Shown: positions 8,527-18,486, counted from the stretch's first letter. The stretch: DNA of 64,000 nt from Parathalassolituus penaei (GCF_026626885.1 NZ_JAPNOA010000058.1:103910-167909); one strand, 5' to 3'. Notes: generated by a model from the sequence alone, not told the origin. A program made the numbers and translations.

Positions 8527-10101
8527 GTGATTCTGACGGATGTGTTAACAACAGGCATCGATGCACTCCAGTTCTGGCTGGTGGTGTTTCTGCTCGTCTT
8601 CACTCTGGCTGGCCTGATCTTCAACCTGCTGTCCCCCGAAAAACTCTTCATTTTTGTCGCCGTGGTACTGCTGCTCTCCGGCACGCTCACTCCAGCACAA
8701 ACTCTGGCCGGATTTTCCAACACCGGTATTTTTACCATTGCCGCTCTGTATGTCGTTGTCGCGGGGTTAAAAGAAGCAGGAGCAACCCAATTGATTCGGC
8801 GGTATCTGGTTGGAACCCCAAAAAACCAGCACGATGCCGCCATACGGGTTTTACCTGTCACAGTGGTATTAAGCGCCTTTGTAAACAACACTCCAATTGT
8901 GGCCATGTTCACCACCTTGCTGCAGGACCAGAGCAAACGTTTCTCTATTCAGCTTTCCAGTATCCTGATTCCCGTCAGTTACGCCTCGATTCTGGGGGGC
9001 GTTTGTACGCTGATTGGTACCAGCACTAATCTGGTTGTTGATGGCCTGGTTAAACAAAGTGGGCACCATGGTTTTTCCCTGTTTGAACTGGCGTGGGTCG
9101 GTATTCCAATTGCGCTGGTAGGTTTGGCGTATATGTATTGGGCGGCACCGCGCCTGTTACCCAAGCGTGAAAGTTCAATCGAACAGTTTGATCAGGTGCG
9201 GGAATATCTGGTTGAAATGTTGATCCAGCCTGGCAGTGAGCTGATCCGTAAAAGTATTCAGGATGCAGGGTTGCGTAATTTGCCTGGTCTGTATCTGGTA
9301 GAAATAGAGCGCTCCGGACAAGTCCTGTCGGCTGTTCGCCCTCGTACCTTGCTGGAGGAAGGTGACCGCCTTGTCTTTGCTGGTAGTCCGCAGTCAGTTC
9401 TGGAGCTGAATACTATTCATGGCCTGACACTGGCCGATGAGCAGCGTTTCAAACTCGATGGTAACAGCTCTGATCGTCGGCTGTTTGAAGCCGTGTTGTC
9501 ACCTTCCAATCCTATGATTGGTTTGACAATCAAGGCTTCGCGCTTTCGCCATCGTTACAGTGCCGTTGTGTTAAGTGTTTCTCGCCATGGTGAGCGCCTG
9601 AGCGGCAAGGTTGGCGAAATCATTCTGTGTGAAGGTGATACCTTACTGATCGAAGGCCAGAAAGGTTTTTTGATGCGCTACCGCAACAGTCGTGACTTTC
9701 TGCTGGTCAGCAAGCTGGGCACACCGCCAGCCGCCGACGAACGCAAGGCAATTCCGGCTATCCTGATTTTTCTGGCCATGATTCTGGCGTCAGCTACCGG
9801 TTTTATCTCGATTTTTGAAAGCTCGATTCTGGCTGCCATGGCCATGCTTACCATGCGTTGCATCAGCTACGAAGATGCTGGCAAGTCAGTGGATTATCAG
9901 GTGCTTCTGGTTATCGCTTGTGCGTTTGCCTTGGGCGCTGCGGTGGATTCGGTAGGGCTGACGCGGGAAATTGCCGCGGTTCTGCTGCAGGTAACCAGTA
10001 GCCCGTTGGGTGCATTGGTTGCCATTTATGTCAGCACAGTAGTACTCACCGAGCTGATGATTAATAATGCAGCAGTGTATACATGTAGGGAACAGGCTTA
10101 A
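8527..10101 (+). pseudogene. SLC13-family permease with two RCK_C domains, C-terminally truncated
   Basis: Divalent-anion/Na+ symporter-like permease. Hydrophobic helices fill the first 210 residues (NNTPIVAMF and the SYASILGGVCTLIGTSTNL motif). Two TrkA-C/RCK_C domains follow at about 225-300 and 315-385, then more helices. In this family a second re-entrant motif near ELMxNNAAAALMFP is followed by about 70-80 further residues with two helices. Here the frame reads TELMINNAAVYTCREQA and stops, so the motif is cut after NNAA and the last helices are missing. The start is the GTG at 8527 after AAGGA. The rest of the frame is intact, so the break is recent or the short product is tolerated; it is probably nonfunctional. 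Confidence 0.75.
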
Positions 10102-10712
10102 TTTTCCCTGGGCCCCTTTGAATAACTCAGTGCCGCTCTGGCTTATCGTGATTCATCACAATCCCGAAAGCTCCAAAAGGCATTTGAGCGGTGTTGACGA
10201 ACTTGAAAAGGACTCGTCATTTCACTGCGTTTGTCACCTTGCACACACGCAGTGCAGCACTCGCGCAAAGTTATTCAGTGTATTTAACATCTATTGAAAA
10301 TTGAGTTTGAACAAATTTCAATTGATGAGCATGTCTGCTTATGATCATCCATATAATGTTAATAGGAGTCTGTGTGCTTATTTCTGACTGGTTTTCGTCA
10401 TTACTGATGGCTCTGCTTACGGTAGGAATAAGGTCATTCTTCTCCAGAGTATATGAGCAAAGCAGCAAATGCTGAAAAATAGCGACTCCTGTTCAAGTTT
10501 ACCAGCACTGATAAACGCTTTGCAGTCCACCCCTCGAAGTGGTGATTGCTCGGTATTGCAGGTTTGGGACTGTACTCTTGCCAGAGCGGACATATGTTAC
10601 TCGGAGGGGCATTAGGTGTATCGTTATAAAATTATCAGACTATAAAAGTCTTGATTGATTTCTCGGGGCTTTAATTTTTTGTGATTACTAGATATAAAAT
10701 AGGAAGAGCTTT
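10102..10712. other. Intergenic region between the truncated permease and the polysaccharide locus
   Basis: About 610 bp without a supported gene. The first 160 bp hold the possible mobile-element remnant listed separately. Beyond about 10270 the sequence becomes AT-rich like the genes that follow. I found no JUMPstart/ops element and no confident promoter; TATAAA-like strings occur at about 10640 and 10693 but without a good -35. Confidence 0.45.
10190..10256 (+). mobile_element. Possible mobile-element remnant, related to the 32.5-kb element
   Basis: The stretch GTGTTGACGAACTTG followed by AAAGGACTCG, CATT and CTGCGTT matches, with scattered differences over about 45-50 bases, the segment at 32643-32692 inside the element with perfect terminal repeats. 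It lies about 90 bp after the broken end of the permease gene and includes an 8-bp inverted repeat CACTGCGT/ACGCAGTG (10223-10254). No terminal repeat is visible here, so it would be a decayed piece. Confidence 0.45.
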
Positions 10713-11963
10713 GTGAGTATATTTGAAACATTCAAGGGGCTTAGATCTGGAATTGGAGCTAATTCATATGGTCAAGTTGTAAATATAGTAATTCAATTGG
10801 TTTCTGTCCCTGTATTTCTTTTCTTCTGGTCTGCAGAAGAATATGGTAAGTGGTTGCTTCTGGTTGCTATTCCATCATATTTGTCGATGTCTGATTTTGG
10901 TATTGCAAATGTTGTTTCCAATCAAATGAATATGTTGTCGGCAAGAGGAGAGTGGGCAGCTGTTAATGAATTGTTTGGCGGGACATTGACGTTGTTTTTT
11001 ATTATCCTGAGTGCTGCTTTCGTTTTGGGTGGGGGGATTTTTTATTTTGATGATGCGTCTTATGTGGTTGTATATGTGCTTTGCTTGAATGTGATTTTGA
11101 TTCTGAGTGGAAATTTAATACAGGCTGTTTTTAGGTGCTATGACCGCTATTCATCAGGTGTGTATTGGGATGTTAACTCAAGATTGATTGAGTGGGTTTC
11201 ATCTATTGTTGCTGTTAGTGTTTCAAAAGATTTTGTAGTAGTAGCTTTATCAATGTTGTTCGCGAGAGTTGTTTGGCTTGTTTATGCAATTGTTTACTTG
11301 ACTAAAATAAATGGCGATATTCATTTCAGGTTTGGCAGGATTGGTTGTATATCTCATTTAATAAAAGACTCAATCCGTTTTTCACTGATTCCTCTATCTA
11401 ATGGTATAAATATACAAGGATTCTCTATATTGGTTGGTAGCTTGCTGGGGCCGGTCTATCTGGTTGTTTTTAATTCATATAGGACTATATCTAGGATGGC
11501 TATTCAGATGGTTTCTATTGTCAGTCATTCAGCTTGGCCGAAATTTTCAAGGATGTATGGAGCTGGAGGAGCTGGAATTAGAGATCTTTATGAATCGCTA
11601 ACTGCTTATATATGGGTGGGGGTTATTGCACTAGCTATCTGTGTTTTTGTGTTTTATTATTTTTTTATTTCTTATTGGACAAACGGCGAGGTGGTTTTTG
11701 ATCCAGGTTTGTCTGCTGTATTTTTTATCTATTCAATTCTTGGAGGTGGATGGCATCTTTCTAGAATACTTTTGATATCGACAAATAATCATGGGAAACT
11801 TGCTTTGTTTATGTTGCTCGCAAATGCTATTGCACTAGTTATAGGATTTTTTTCTGTGAACAGTGTTGTTGATGCTGTTTTGATCTTGGTTGCCCTTGAG
11901 TTTTTGCTTTTTGTTTATAGTCGTAAAGAAAGTGGTTTATTGTTGTCTGATTTTGATAAATGA
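10713..11963 (+). CDS. wzx: Wzx-type polysaccharide flippase (MOP/MATE superfamily)
   Basis: 416 aa with about a dozen predicted membrane helices and few charged residues, typical of lipid-linked oligosaccharide flippases. The N-terminal region (GIGANSYGQVVNIVIQLVSVP, then YGKWLLL and SMSDFGIANV) fits the Wzx/RfbX family. It would move undecaprenyl-PP-linked repeat units to the periplasmic face. The GTG start at 10713 follows AGGAAG. It is the first gene of an AT-rich block that contrasts with the flanking chromosome, suggesting horizontal acquisition. Wzx sequences diverge strongly, so the substrate is not predictable. Confidence 0.8.
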   Translation: MSIFETFKGLRSGIGANSYGQVVNIVIQLVSVPVFLFFWSAEEYGKWLLLVAIPSYLSMSDFGIANVVSNQMNMLSARGEWAAVNELFGGTLTLFFIILSAAFVLGGGIFYFDDASYVVVYVLCLNVILILSGNLIQAVFRCYDRYSSGVYWDVNSRLIEWVSSIVAVSVSKDFVVVALSMLFARVVWLVYAIVYLTKINGDIHFRFGRIGCISHLIKDSIRFSLIPLSNGINIQGFSILVGSLLGPVYLVVFNSYRTISRMAIQMVSIVSHSAWPKFSRMYGAGGAGIRDLYESLTAYIWVGVIALAICVFVFYYFFISYWTNGEVVFDPGLSAVFFIYSILGGGWHLSRILLISTNNHGKLALFMLLANAIALVIGFFSVNSVVDAVLILVALEFLLFVYSRKESGLLLSDFDK

Positions 11964-11992
11964 CGAAATTTTAGTTGCTTTCTGGAGAGGGT

Positions 11993-13126
11993 ATGTTGAC
12001 TGGTATTCGATTAGATTGGTTAGATTGGTTACGTTGTATATCCATCATTTTAGTGTTGGGAGCACACTTTCCGATTTCTTGGGAGGAGTCTGGAGTCTTT
12101 TTTCCATTAGCAGCTTTTTTTGCTAGAGTGGGATGGTCCGGGGTTGATTTCTTTTTTGTTTTAAGTGGTTTTTTGATTGCAGGCATGTTGTTTAATGAGG
12201 AGATAAAATATGGCAGGATTGACCTTTTAGGTTTTTATATTCGCCGAGCTTTGAAAATTTGGCCATTGTACTATTTGTGTCCCTTGGTATTGATTATTAT
12301 ATATCCTATTATGTTTGGAGGCGATAGGGGTGGTTTGATTTCTCAGTTATATCCTGTTTTTTTTCATGTCCAGAATTATTTTTTTCCAATACCTTCTCCT
12401 TTAGGGCACTTGTGGAGTTTGGGAGTTGAAGAGCATTTCTATGCCATACTTCCATTAATTATCTTGTTGTTTTTAAAATTTCGGAAGAGCATATCATCGC
12501 CAGATTTTTTTAGGGTTTTAGTATTTCTGTTGGTGTGTGTCATGGTGAATAGAGTTTACACCGTGTTTTTTTTGGAGTTTGAGTTGCTTGATATACGAGT
12601 TCAATCGCACTTTAGATTTGACTCATTTATTGTTGGGGTCTCGATGGCATGGATTTATTCATTTAGGAGATCCTATTTGGCTTGGGGAGAGGATCGGCAG
12701 TTTTATATTGTTTTTTTGATTTTAATGTTTTTTTCGTTCTTTTTATTGAATCCGAATACATCTCTATGGGTTTCTGCATTTGGCTATACATTTTTGGCTC
12801 TTGGATGGGCTGGGGTTTTGTATTTGACCGGTGTTTATTCTAGTTATTTTTCCAAATTTCGAATATTTAATGCTGCAGCATTTTTGGGGAAATACTCATA
12901 CCCAATATACTTATTTCACGTATATTGCCAAAAGGCAATAAGCATTCAGCTAGAGCAAGGCTGGTTGGCTGATTACGGAAACTCTGCTCGTTGGGCTTTT
13001 GTGGCTCTGATTTATTTTATTAGCTCCATTGTTTTAGGTGTTTTAATTGGGCTTCTTGTAGAAAAGCCTCTGTTGGCTTTGAGGGAAAAAATAAGGCCAA
13101 GACGAATATTGGCAATCTATCAGTAA
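11993..13126 (+). CDS. Acyltransferase 3 family membrane O-acyltransferase
   Basis: 377 aa polytopic protein of the OafA/Acyltransf_3 family, which transfers acetyl or other acyl groups to sugars. The N-terminal RLDWLDWLRCISIILVLGAH carries the conserved R-x10-H arrangement. Further family features are FFFVLSGFLIAGML, the RRALKIWPLYYL helix, HLWSLGVEEHFY and a late YPIYLFHVY. The ATG at 11993 directly follows GGAGAGG; an in-frame TTG at 11975 is rejected. It lies 29 bp after wzx in the same low-GC block. It probably decorates the repeat unit of this locus. Confidence 0.85.
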   Translation: MLTGIRLDWLDWLRCISIILVLGAHFPISWEESGVFFPLAAFFARVGWSGVDFFFVLSGFLIAGMLFNEEIKYGRIDLLGFYIRRALKIWPLYYLCPLVLIIIYPIMFGGDRGGLISQLYPVFFHVQNYFFPIPSPLGHLWSLGVEEHFYAILPLIILLFLKFRKSISSPDFFRVLVFLLVCVMVNRVYTVFFLEFELLDIRVQSHFRFDSFIVGVSMAWIYSFRRSYLAWGEDRQFYIVFLILMFFSFFLLNPNTSLWVSAFGYTFLALGWAGVLYLTGVYSSYFSKFRIFNAAAFLGKYSYPIYLFHVYCQKAISIQLEQGWLADYGNSARWAFVALIYFISSIVLGVLIGLLVEKPLLALREKIRPRRILAIYQ

Positions 13127-13152
13127 GAATATATTTATTTAAGGGTCTTTTT

Positions 13153-14478
13153 GTGGAAATTTATTCAGGTATTTTGGTCTGTGGCTTGATCAATCTATTT
13201 ATTTGGTTGTTTTGGGCGTTTTATTTGTTTTTACTTAAAGTTCCGATGTATAACCCATTGTTCATGGTAATGGTTTATCATTTTATCGGATTTGTGATGA
13301 GGCCGCTAATTGTATATCAAAACAATGGATCGTTTTTGTGGGATAGAATAGGCATATATCCTACGTCTACGGAAGATATAGTGATTGGTAGTTTAATTAT
13401 AAATGTTTCATTTTCTATGCTTATGTTTGGATATTTTTTCAGATCTGGATTTTCCAGGAAAATACCAATGTTAGATTTTCAAAAACTCGAAAGTTTAAAT
13501 ATTCGGCGTTTTTGGGTGTGTGTTTTAATTCTTACGGCCTTAGGTTATTATGGAACATATAAGTCATTTTTTGGTGCTGGACTTGATAGTGTTCTGGCTT
13601 ATCAGTTTACATCGGAAAGTAGTGGTGTACGAAGGCTCCAGGATGTTTCTGGATATCAAACAGCTCTCGCTGAATTTTTGCCAATCATAGCAATATTTTT
13701 AACATTGACTTGCAGAAATAAGATTATACCTTTTGTTTTTATTGCATCGTTTATGATTGTTCGTATGTATGGCGGTGCCCAGCGACTTTCCTTTGTTGTT
13801 GTTTTGCTTGCCTTATTTTTTATGTATTTGATGTATTCAGGGAAAAGATACCCAAATATTAAAATTGTAGTGTTTGCTTTTATTTTTGCTTTTATTTTTG
13901 ATGTGGTAGGTAATGATAGATATGCGATGAGGAAGATTTTTGCTGGTGAATCATCGATTTCTACTATTCTGGATGAGTATTTTCAGGAGCGAGGCGATAA
14001 TGCATTGACTTCAGATGTTGTCGAATTTGATGTGGCTATGGCTACAATTAAAGTCGTTAATGATAACTCTGAATTTAGTTACGGTAGTCAATATCTTCGA
14101 TTACTCGTGTGGCCTATTCCCAGGCAAATATGGAATGACAAGCCTGTTTTGACTAACATTGTCGAGTTGAATGACTATGGCGATTTTAGATATTTGACAA
14201 TAACGCTTTATGCTGATGTTTACATGGCCTTTGGACTTTTTTCTTCTGTGATTATGATGTTCCTTCTTGGGTGGTTTATGGCCTATGTATATGAACTTGC
14301 TTTAAATAAAAAGTCTGTTTTTGGTTATATGTTCTTCTGGGTTTTTATTATATATATAAAAACGATAATGCGAGATGGGGGGGTTACTGTGTTTTATTTT
14401 TGGATATTCTCCATGGTTGCCGTTTATTTTGTTTCCAGAATTGGGCGGCTTGAATTTTCTAACAGGAAGGGATTATGA
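13153..14478 (+). CDS. O-antigen/EPS polymerase-like membrane protein (Wzy candidate)
   Basis: 441 aa with about 10-12 hydrophobic segments and a large soluble loop near residues 260-340 (ERGDNALTSDVVEFDVAMATIK, then LRLLVWPIPRQIW). This layout is that of oligosaccharide-repeat polymerases of the Wzy type, which join repeat units in the periplasm. Wzy proteins have little sequence conservation, so the call depends on topology, on the PIPRxIW segment common in this group, and on position between wzx and glycosyltransferase genes. GTG start at 13153. The stop overlaps the next ATG (ATGA), implying translational coupling. Confidence 0.7.
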   Translation: MEIYSGILVCGLINLFIWLFWAFYLFLLKVPMYNPLFMVMVYHFIGFVMRPLIVYQNNGSFLWDRIGIYPTSTEDIVIGSLIINVSFSMLMFGYFFRSGFSRKIPMLDFQKLESLNIRRFWVCVLILTALGYYGTYKSFFGAGLDSVLAYQFTSESSGVRRLQDVSGYQTALAEFLPIIAIFLTLTCRNKIIPFVFIASFMIVRMYGGAQRLSFVVVLLALFFMYLMYSGKRYPNIKIVVFAFIFAFIFDVVGNDRYAMRKIFAGESSISTILDEYFQERGDNALTSDVVEFDVAMATIKVVNDNSEFSYGSQYLRLLVWPIPRQIWNDKPVLTNIVELNDYGDFRYLTITLYADVYMAFGLFSSVIMMFLLGWFMAYVYELALNKKSVFGYMFFWVFIIYIKTIMRDGGVTVFYFWIFSMVAVYFVSRIGRLEFSNRKGL

Positions 14479-15596
14479 AAGTAAATATTGCGGTTTGTGG
14501 TAAATATCATTTGTTGAATTATGCTCTTTCTAAAGACTTTGAAAGTCTGTTAGGACGATTGTATTTGAGCTCTATTAAAGGGGTTGATGATAATAGAGCT
14601 GTTAATGATCGTATGAAGCAAATTTTGGTCCAGCTTCACGGTAAGATTCCTTTTAGATTTGGATATGAAAAATCGATTGTTTGGTATCATGATATGTGGC
14701 AGAAGTCAATGCTTAGGCGTTGGGAGTCTTGTGATATACTTCATGTTATATCGCATGGTGCGTCTTTGGATATGATTAAAAAAGCTAAAGATGAAGGTTC
14801 TAAGATTATACTGGAGGCGGTAAATACTCACCCAGTTAACAGATTCAATGTCGTTAATAAGCAAGCTTCGTATTTTGGTCTTCCTCTCAGGCAGGATCTT
14901 TACCCACGAGAATACCTAGCTATTGAGGAGGCTTCTTTATCGGATTCTCTTTTAGCACCGACGAATATTGTATCTGAATCTTATGCGGAAACAATGGCGT
15001 TTAAGTCCTCGTATGTACTACCTTACTGTGCAAATACCAAAAAATTTTCTGCCGGAGTTTTTAGAAATGAAAGTAGAGTAAAAGTCCTTTGTGTTGGGCA
15101 AATAGGGCTTCGCAAGGGACAGCTACACCTATTAGAGGCTTTGGATATATTAGATAGTAGGGTTGAGGTTACCCTAGTTGGGATGATCGATTCTAATGTT
15201 AGGAAAATTGTCAAAAAATTCTCTGGGCGTTTTCTACATGTTGAACGAGTTCCTGGAGCAGAGATGCCAGAGTTTATGCGAGGTTTTGATATTTTTATAC
15301 TACCTTCATTAGAAGAGGGATTGTCTTTATCAATTCTCGAGGCAATGGCTAGTGGTTTGGCTGTTATTGGCTCTAAAGCTTCTGGGGCTGGAGAAATTAT
15401 TGATGGGAACAATGGTCTGGTTATAGATACGGTTAATGCTGAAAGTATTGCAGGAGCTGTAAATACACTTGTCGAGAGCGATGCTCGATTACTAATGCGC
15501 AATTTAGCGATTAGTTCTGTTCAAGATACAATGAACTGGGTGGCTTATTCTAATAAGCTTAAAGAAATTTACAATGAGAGTGAGGAGTGGGTGTGA
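14475..15596 (+). CDS. Glycosyltransferase family 4
   Basis: 373 aa GT-B fold retaining glycosyltransferase. The C-terminal nucleotide-sugar domain is clear: VLCVGQIGLRKGQLHLLEAL near residue 200, then PSLEEGLSLSILEAMASGLAVI near residue 275, the EX7E motif region of GT4. The N-terminal acceptor domain is divergent. Its ATG overlaps the stop of the polymerase gene, and its own stop overlaps the next start. It would add one sugar to the lipid-linked repeat unit; donor and linkage are unknown. Confidence 0.85.
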   Translation: MKVNIAVCGKYHLLNYALSKDFESLLGRLYLSSIKGVDDNRAVNDRMKQILVQLHGKIPFRFGYEKSIVWYHDMWQKSMLRRWESCDILHVISHGASLDMIKKAKDEGSKIILEAVNTHPVNRFNVVNKQASYFGLPLRQDLYPREYLAIEEASLSDSLLAPTNIVSESYAETMAFKSSYVLPYCANTKKFSAGVFRNESRVKVLCVGQIGLRKGQLHLLEALDILDSRVEVTLVGMIDSNVRKIVKKFSGRFLHVERVPGAEMPEFMRGFDIFILPSLEEGLSLSILEAMASGLAVIGSKASGAGEIIDGNNGLVIDTVNAESIAGAVNTLVESDARLLMRNLAISSVQDTMNWVAYSNKLKEIYNESEEWV

Positions 15597-16795
15597 AATA
15601 TACTATTATTAACGCCTATGGGCATTCAAACCGAGGTGATTCGGTTTTGTTAACGGAGTGTATTGAAGAGGTACTTTCTTTTGATGAATCAGCAGAAATA
15701 TCTGTTCTGCTTTTTGAAGGAAATGCAGAACATGAGCGTGTTAATAGCTTTGAGAGGATAGGAAATATAAATGTAAAAGGTCTTGTTGGAAAGTTGGCTC
15801 AAGTTTATATATTAACTATTGCGCTTGCTTACGCTGTTACGGGCTGCAATTTTTTTTTGAAAATGTTACCTTTCTCTCAATGCCTATCTCTAAAAGAGAT
15901 GGAAAAATCGGATTTCGTTATTAGTGCTCCAGGGGGGTATATTCATGATACAAATCATGCCTATATCATTGCGCTTTTAAATATTTTTATTGCTTGGTTG
16001 ATGGGGCGTAAAGTGTTAATGGCCCCTCAGAGTTATGGCCCTTTAAAATCAAAATTTTCACGATTTTTTACTGGATACGTTTTGAATAAGGTGGATAAAG
16101 TGTGTGCTCGCGAAAGTTATAGTTATGACTTTCTGATAAATAAGGTTTTTGTAGAGCGTGAAAAAGTTATCAAAACTGGTGATAGTGCTTTTTGGAATGA
16201 TCATCCAGATGATGGAGAAAAAGAATCGGTCGATGATAATTCTGAGATTCTTGGTGTGACAGTTGTTGGTTGGACATTTCCCGATTGTGATGATGCTAAT
16301 AAAAAATATAAAGTGTATTGTGAATCCTTGGCACATATCTTAGATCGGGCGATCGATGAACTTGGGGCTAGCGTTGTGATTTATAATCAGGTGGATGATG
16401 ATATAGCAACGGCGGAATTTGTGAGGTCATTGTGTAAAAGAAAAGATCGCGTTCTTGTTGATATATCTCCGAAAAGCTCCAATAAATTACGGAAAATAAT
16501 CGCAACGTCTAAGGTTTTTCTAGGTACGAGATTCCATTCATGTATATTTGCAATGATGTCAGGGCGACCGACATTTGCCATCTCATATCTTCCTAAAACT
16601 GAATTTATAATGAAAGATTTGGGTCTTGGTCATAGAAGCTGGTCTATAAATGACATGGATGTTGAATATATATATGGGTGCGTTTCAAGTGATTGGAATA
16701 AAAACCATGATGCTGAACTGGAAATCAAAAATGCTGTGGCACGTTATCGCGAAGTTAATCTTAGTTTCTCTGATGTTATATCAAGTGTCGAATGA
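15593..16795 (+). CDS. Polysaccharide pyruvyl transferase family protein
   Basis: About 400 aa member of PF04230 (CsaB/WcaK/ExoV-like), enzymes that form pyruvate ketals on sugars from phosphoenolpyruvate. Features seen: an N-terminal NAYGHSNRGDSVLL motif (NxGD type), the central SAPGGYIHD segment, AREXXS-like CARESYSYDFL, and the C-terminal FLGTRFHSCIFAMMSGRPTFAI, which carries the G-x-R-x-H signature. I chose the GTG at 15593, overlapping the upstream stop, over a GTG two codons earlier because its spacing to GAGGA is better. It predicts an acidic, pyruvylated repeat unit. Confidence 0.8.
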   Translation: MKYTIINAYGHSNRGDSVLLTECIEEVLSFDESAEISVLLFEGNAEHERVNSFERIGNINVKGLVGKLAQVYILTIALAYAVTGCNFFLKMLPFSQCLSLKEMEKSDFVISAPGGYIHDTNHAYIIALLNIFIAWLMGRKVLMAPQSYGPLKSKFSRFFTGYVLNKVDKVCARESYSYDFLINKVFVEREKVIKTGDSAFWNDHPDDGEKESVDDNSEILGVTVVGWTFPDCDDANKKYKVYCESLAHILDRAIDELGASVVIYNQVDDDIATAEFVRSLCKRKDRVLVDISPKSSNKLRKIIATSKVFLGTRFHSCIFAMMSGRPTFAISYLPKTEFIMKDLGLGHRSWSINDMDVEYIYGCVSSDWNKNHDAELEIKNAVARYREVNLSFSDVISSVE

Positions 16796-16816
16796 TTTTG
16801 CGGGAGGTTTTAAAGA

Positions 16817-17935
16817 GTGAATATTTCATTTTTCACCCCGTCTATATCTAGAGCTTCCGGTGGCGTCGGTCCTGCTGTGATCTCGCTTGCCAATAAACTA
16901 GTTAGAACCAAGGAAATTGATTCAATTTATTTGAAGACATTGTTTGATGGTTCTGAAGTTTCAGTGGTTCCTGATGTTGATATTGTTGTGGATTTTTATA
17001 GCTCAATTAGGGCTAAGGATGTAGGTCTGTCAGTTTCGATGATACTAGCTTCCTTGGTTGAATCGAGTGATCTGACACATTCCCACGGGATGTGGATGGC
17101 TACAACTATGGCCCATAACCTCAAGCATTTAGTCAGATCAAATCCATTCATTCTATCGCCACATGGGATGCTTGACCCTTGGATATTGCAGCGCAGTGCC
17201 AAAAAAAAGAAATTGGCAAGAATCGCTTATGAAAATTATAGCTGGAGACATGCTGCCTGTTTTCATGCATTGAATGAATCGGAGGCTGATTCTATTAAAT
17301 CCGTTGTTCCTGGTGCTCGTATCGAGGTGATACCTAATGGTATGGATTTTGGTGTGTCAGTACCCTGTAAAAATTTCTCAGGTATTTTAAATATTCTTTT
17401 CCTTGGTCGTCTGCACGAAAAAAAGAACCTTCATGCGTTGGTTTCTGCTGTTAATAGCCTGCCTGAATATGAATATAAAAGGCGACCATTTGTTCTTAGT
17501 ATTGCTGGCTGGGGGGATGTTTTTTATCAAAACAAAATTGAGTCAATGATTGCCTCAGGCCATCCTGAACGATTTCGATTTATCGGGCCAGTTTTTGGTG
17601 CTGAAAAAGAAGCGCTAATCAATGATAGTCATGCTTTTTTACTGCCTTCATTTTCCGAGGGGCTTCCTGTTGCTATATTGGAAGCTTGGGCGAATGGACT
17701 AATTGTGTTGAAATCTGAATTCTGTAATTTGAAAGAAGCTTTTGGTGCTTCTGCTGCTTTGGATTGCGGCACTACCGAAGCTAGTATTTTGGCGGCTATT
17801 CGAAATCTTACTGAAATGACACCAAGCGAGCTAAATAGAATGTCGGCTAAAGGATTTGATTATGCTTGTAGCCGATATTCTTGGGATTTGGTTACTGGGC
17901 AATTTATTTCCTTGTATCGGGAGATTTTAAAATGA
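16817..17935 (+). CDS. Glycosyltransferase family 4
   Basis: 372 aa GT-B glycosyltransferase. The N-terminal part has SGGVGPAVISLA, like the glycine-rich loop of GT4 enzymes, and SPHGMLDPW, found in WcaI/WbuB-like and related enzymes. The C-terminal domain has ILFLGRLHEKKNLHALVSAV and PSFSEGLPVAILEAWANG with the EX7E pattern. A GGGAGG ribosome-binding site precedes the GTG start. Its stop overlaps the next ATG. It is a second transferase building the repeat unit; specificity is unknown. Confidence 0.85.
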   Translation: MNISFFTPSISRASGGVGPAVISLANKLVRTKEIDSIYLKTLFDGSEVSVVPDVDIVVDFYSSIRAKDVGLSVSMILASLVESSDLTHSHGMWMATTMAHNLKHLVRSNPFILSPHGMLDPWILQRSAKKKKLARIAYENYSWRHAACFHALNESEADSIKSVVPGARIEVIPNGMDFGVSVPCKNFSGILNILFLGRLHEKKNLHALVSAVNSLPEYEYKRRPFVLSIAGWGDVFYQNKIESMIASGHPERFRFIGPVFGAEKEALINDSHAFLLPSFSEGLPVAILEAWANGLIVLKSEFCNLKEAFGASAALDCGTTEASILAAIRNLTEMTPSELNRMSAKGFDYACSRYSWDLVTGQFISLYREILK

Positions 17936-18486
17936 ACTTTCCTAATGAGAAAAAAACGCTGCATTGTTCGGTGTTTTCTCTAGAAAATAAGTTGGTACGG
18001 CTGGCTTGGAATGTGGTCTATTTACTGTTTTTCCGATTCTCTCCTGTGTCTATGTTTTCTTGGCGTAGAATGCTGCTGATATGGTTTGGAGCAAAAATCC
18101 ATTCTTCAGCTCGAATTTATCCTTCTGCTAAAATTTGGATACCTAGTAATTTAAGTATGGGGAAGGATAGTACGATTGGTCCAGCAGTTAATGTGTACAA
18201 TCAAGGCCGAATATCTCTTGATGAAAGAGTTATCGTCAGCCAGTACTCTCATATTTGTGCTAGTACTCATGATTACAACGATCCTCTTCATCCGCTGATT
18301 CTTGCACCTATAACTATTGCGAATGATGTGTGGGTGTGTGCTGATGCTTTTGTTGGTCCCGGATCTCATCTATCCGAAGGGTCAGTAATAGGTGCGCGGG
18401 CTGTAATTTCGAAAAAAACAGAGCCATGGTCAATATATGCTGGGAACCCTGCTAAAAAGATCAAAGACAGAAGGAATTTTTTATGA
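17932..18486 (+). CDS. WcaF-like hexapeptide-repeat acetyltransferase
   Basis: About 184 aa left-handed beta-helix acyltransferase. It has an N-terminal amphipathic region, a WRRMLLIWFGAKI segment typical of WcaF/colanic-acid acetyltransferases, then hexapeptide turns (SSARIYPSAKIWIP, MGKDSTIGPAVNVYN). A central ASTHDYNDP carries the likely catalytic His, and NDVWVCADAFVGPG and GNPAKKIKDR close the fold. It would transfer acetyl from acetyl-CoA to a sugar hydroxyl. The start at 17932 overlaps the preceding stop as ATGA; an upstream in-frame start inside the glycosyltransferase is unlikely. Confidence 0.82.
   Translation: MNFPNEKKTLHCSVFSLENKLVRLAWNVVYLLFFRFSPVSMFSWRRMLLIWFGAKIHSSARIYPSAKIWIPSNLSMGKDSTIGPAVNVYNQGRISLDERVIVSQYSHICASTHDYNDPLHPLILAPITIANDVWVCADAFVGPGSHLSEGSVIGARAVISKKTEPWSIYAGNPAKKIKDRRNFL

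Noticed and set aside
10223-10254. Integron attC-like site (inverted repeat CACTGCGT/ACGCAGTG)
   Set aside because: There are no GTTRRRY/RYYYAAC core sites, no integrase and no cassette array.
10300-10712. JUMPstart/ops element for RfaH ahead of the wzx block
   Set aside because: No GGCGGTAG-type ops core is present; ACGGTAGG near 10420 is too different.
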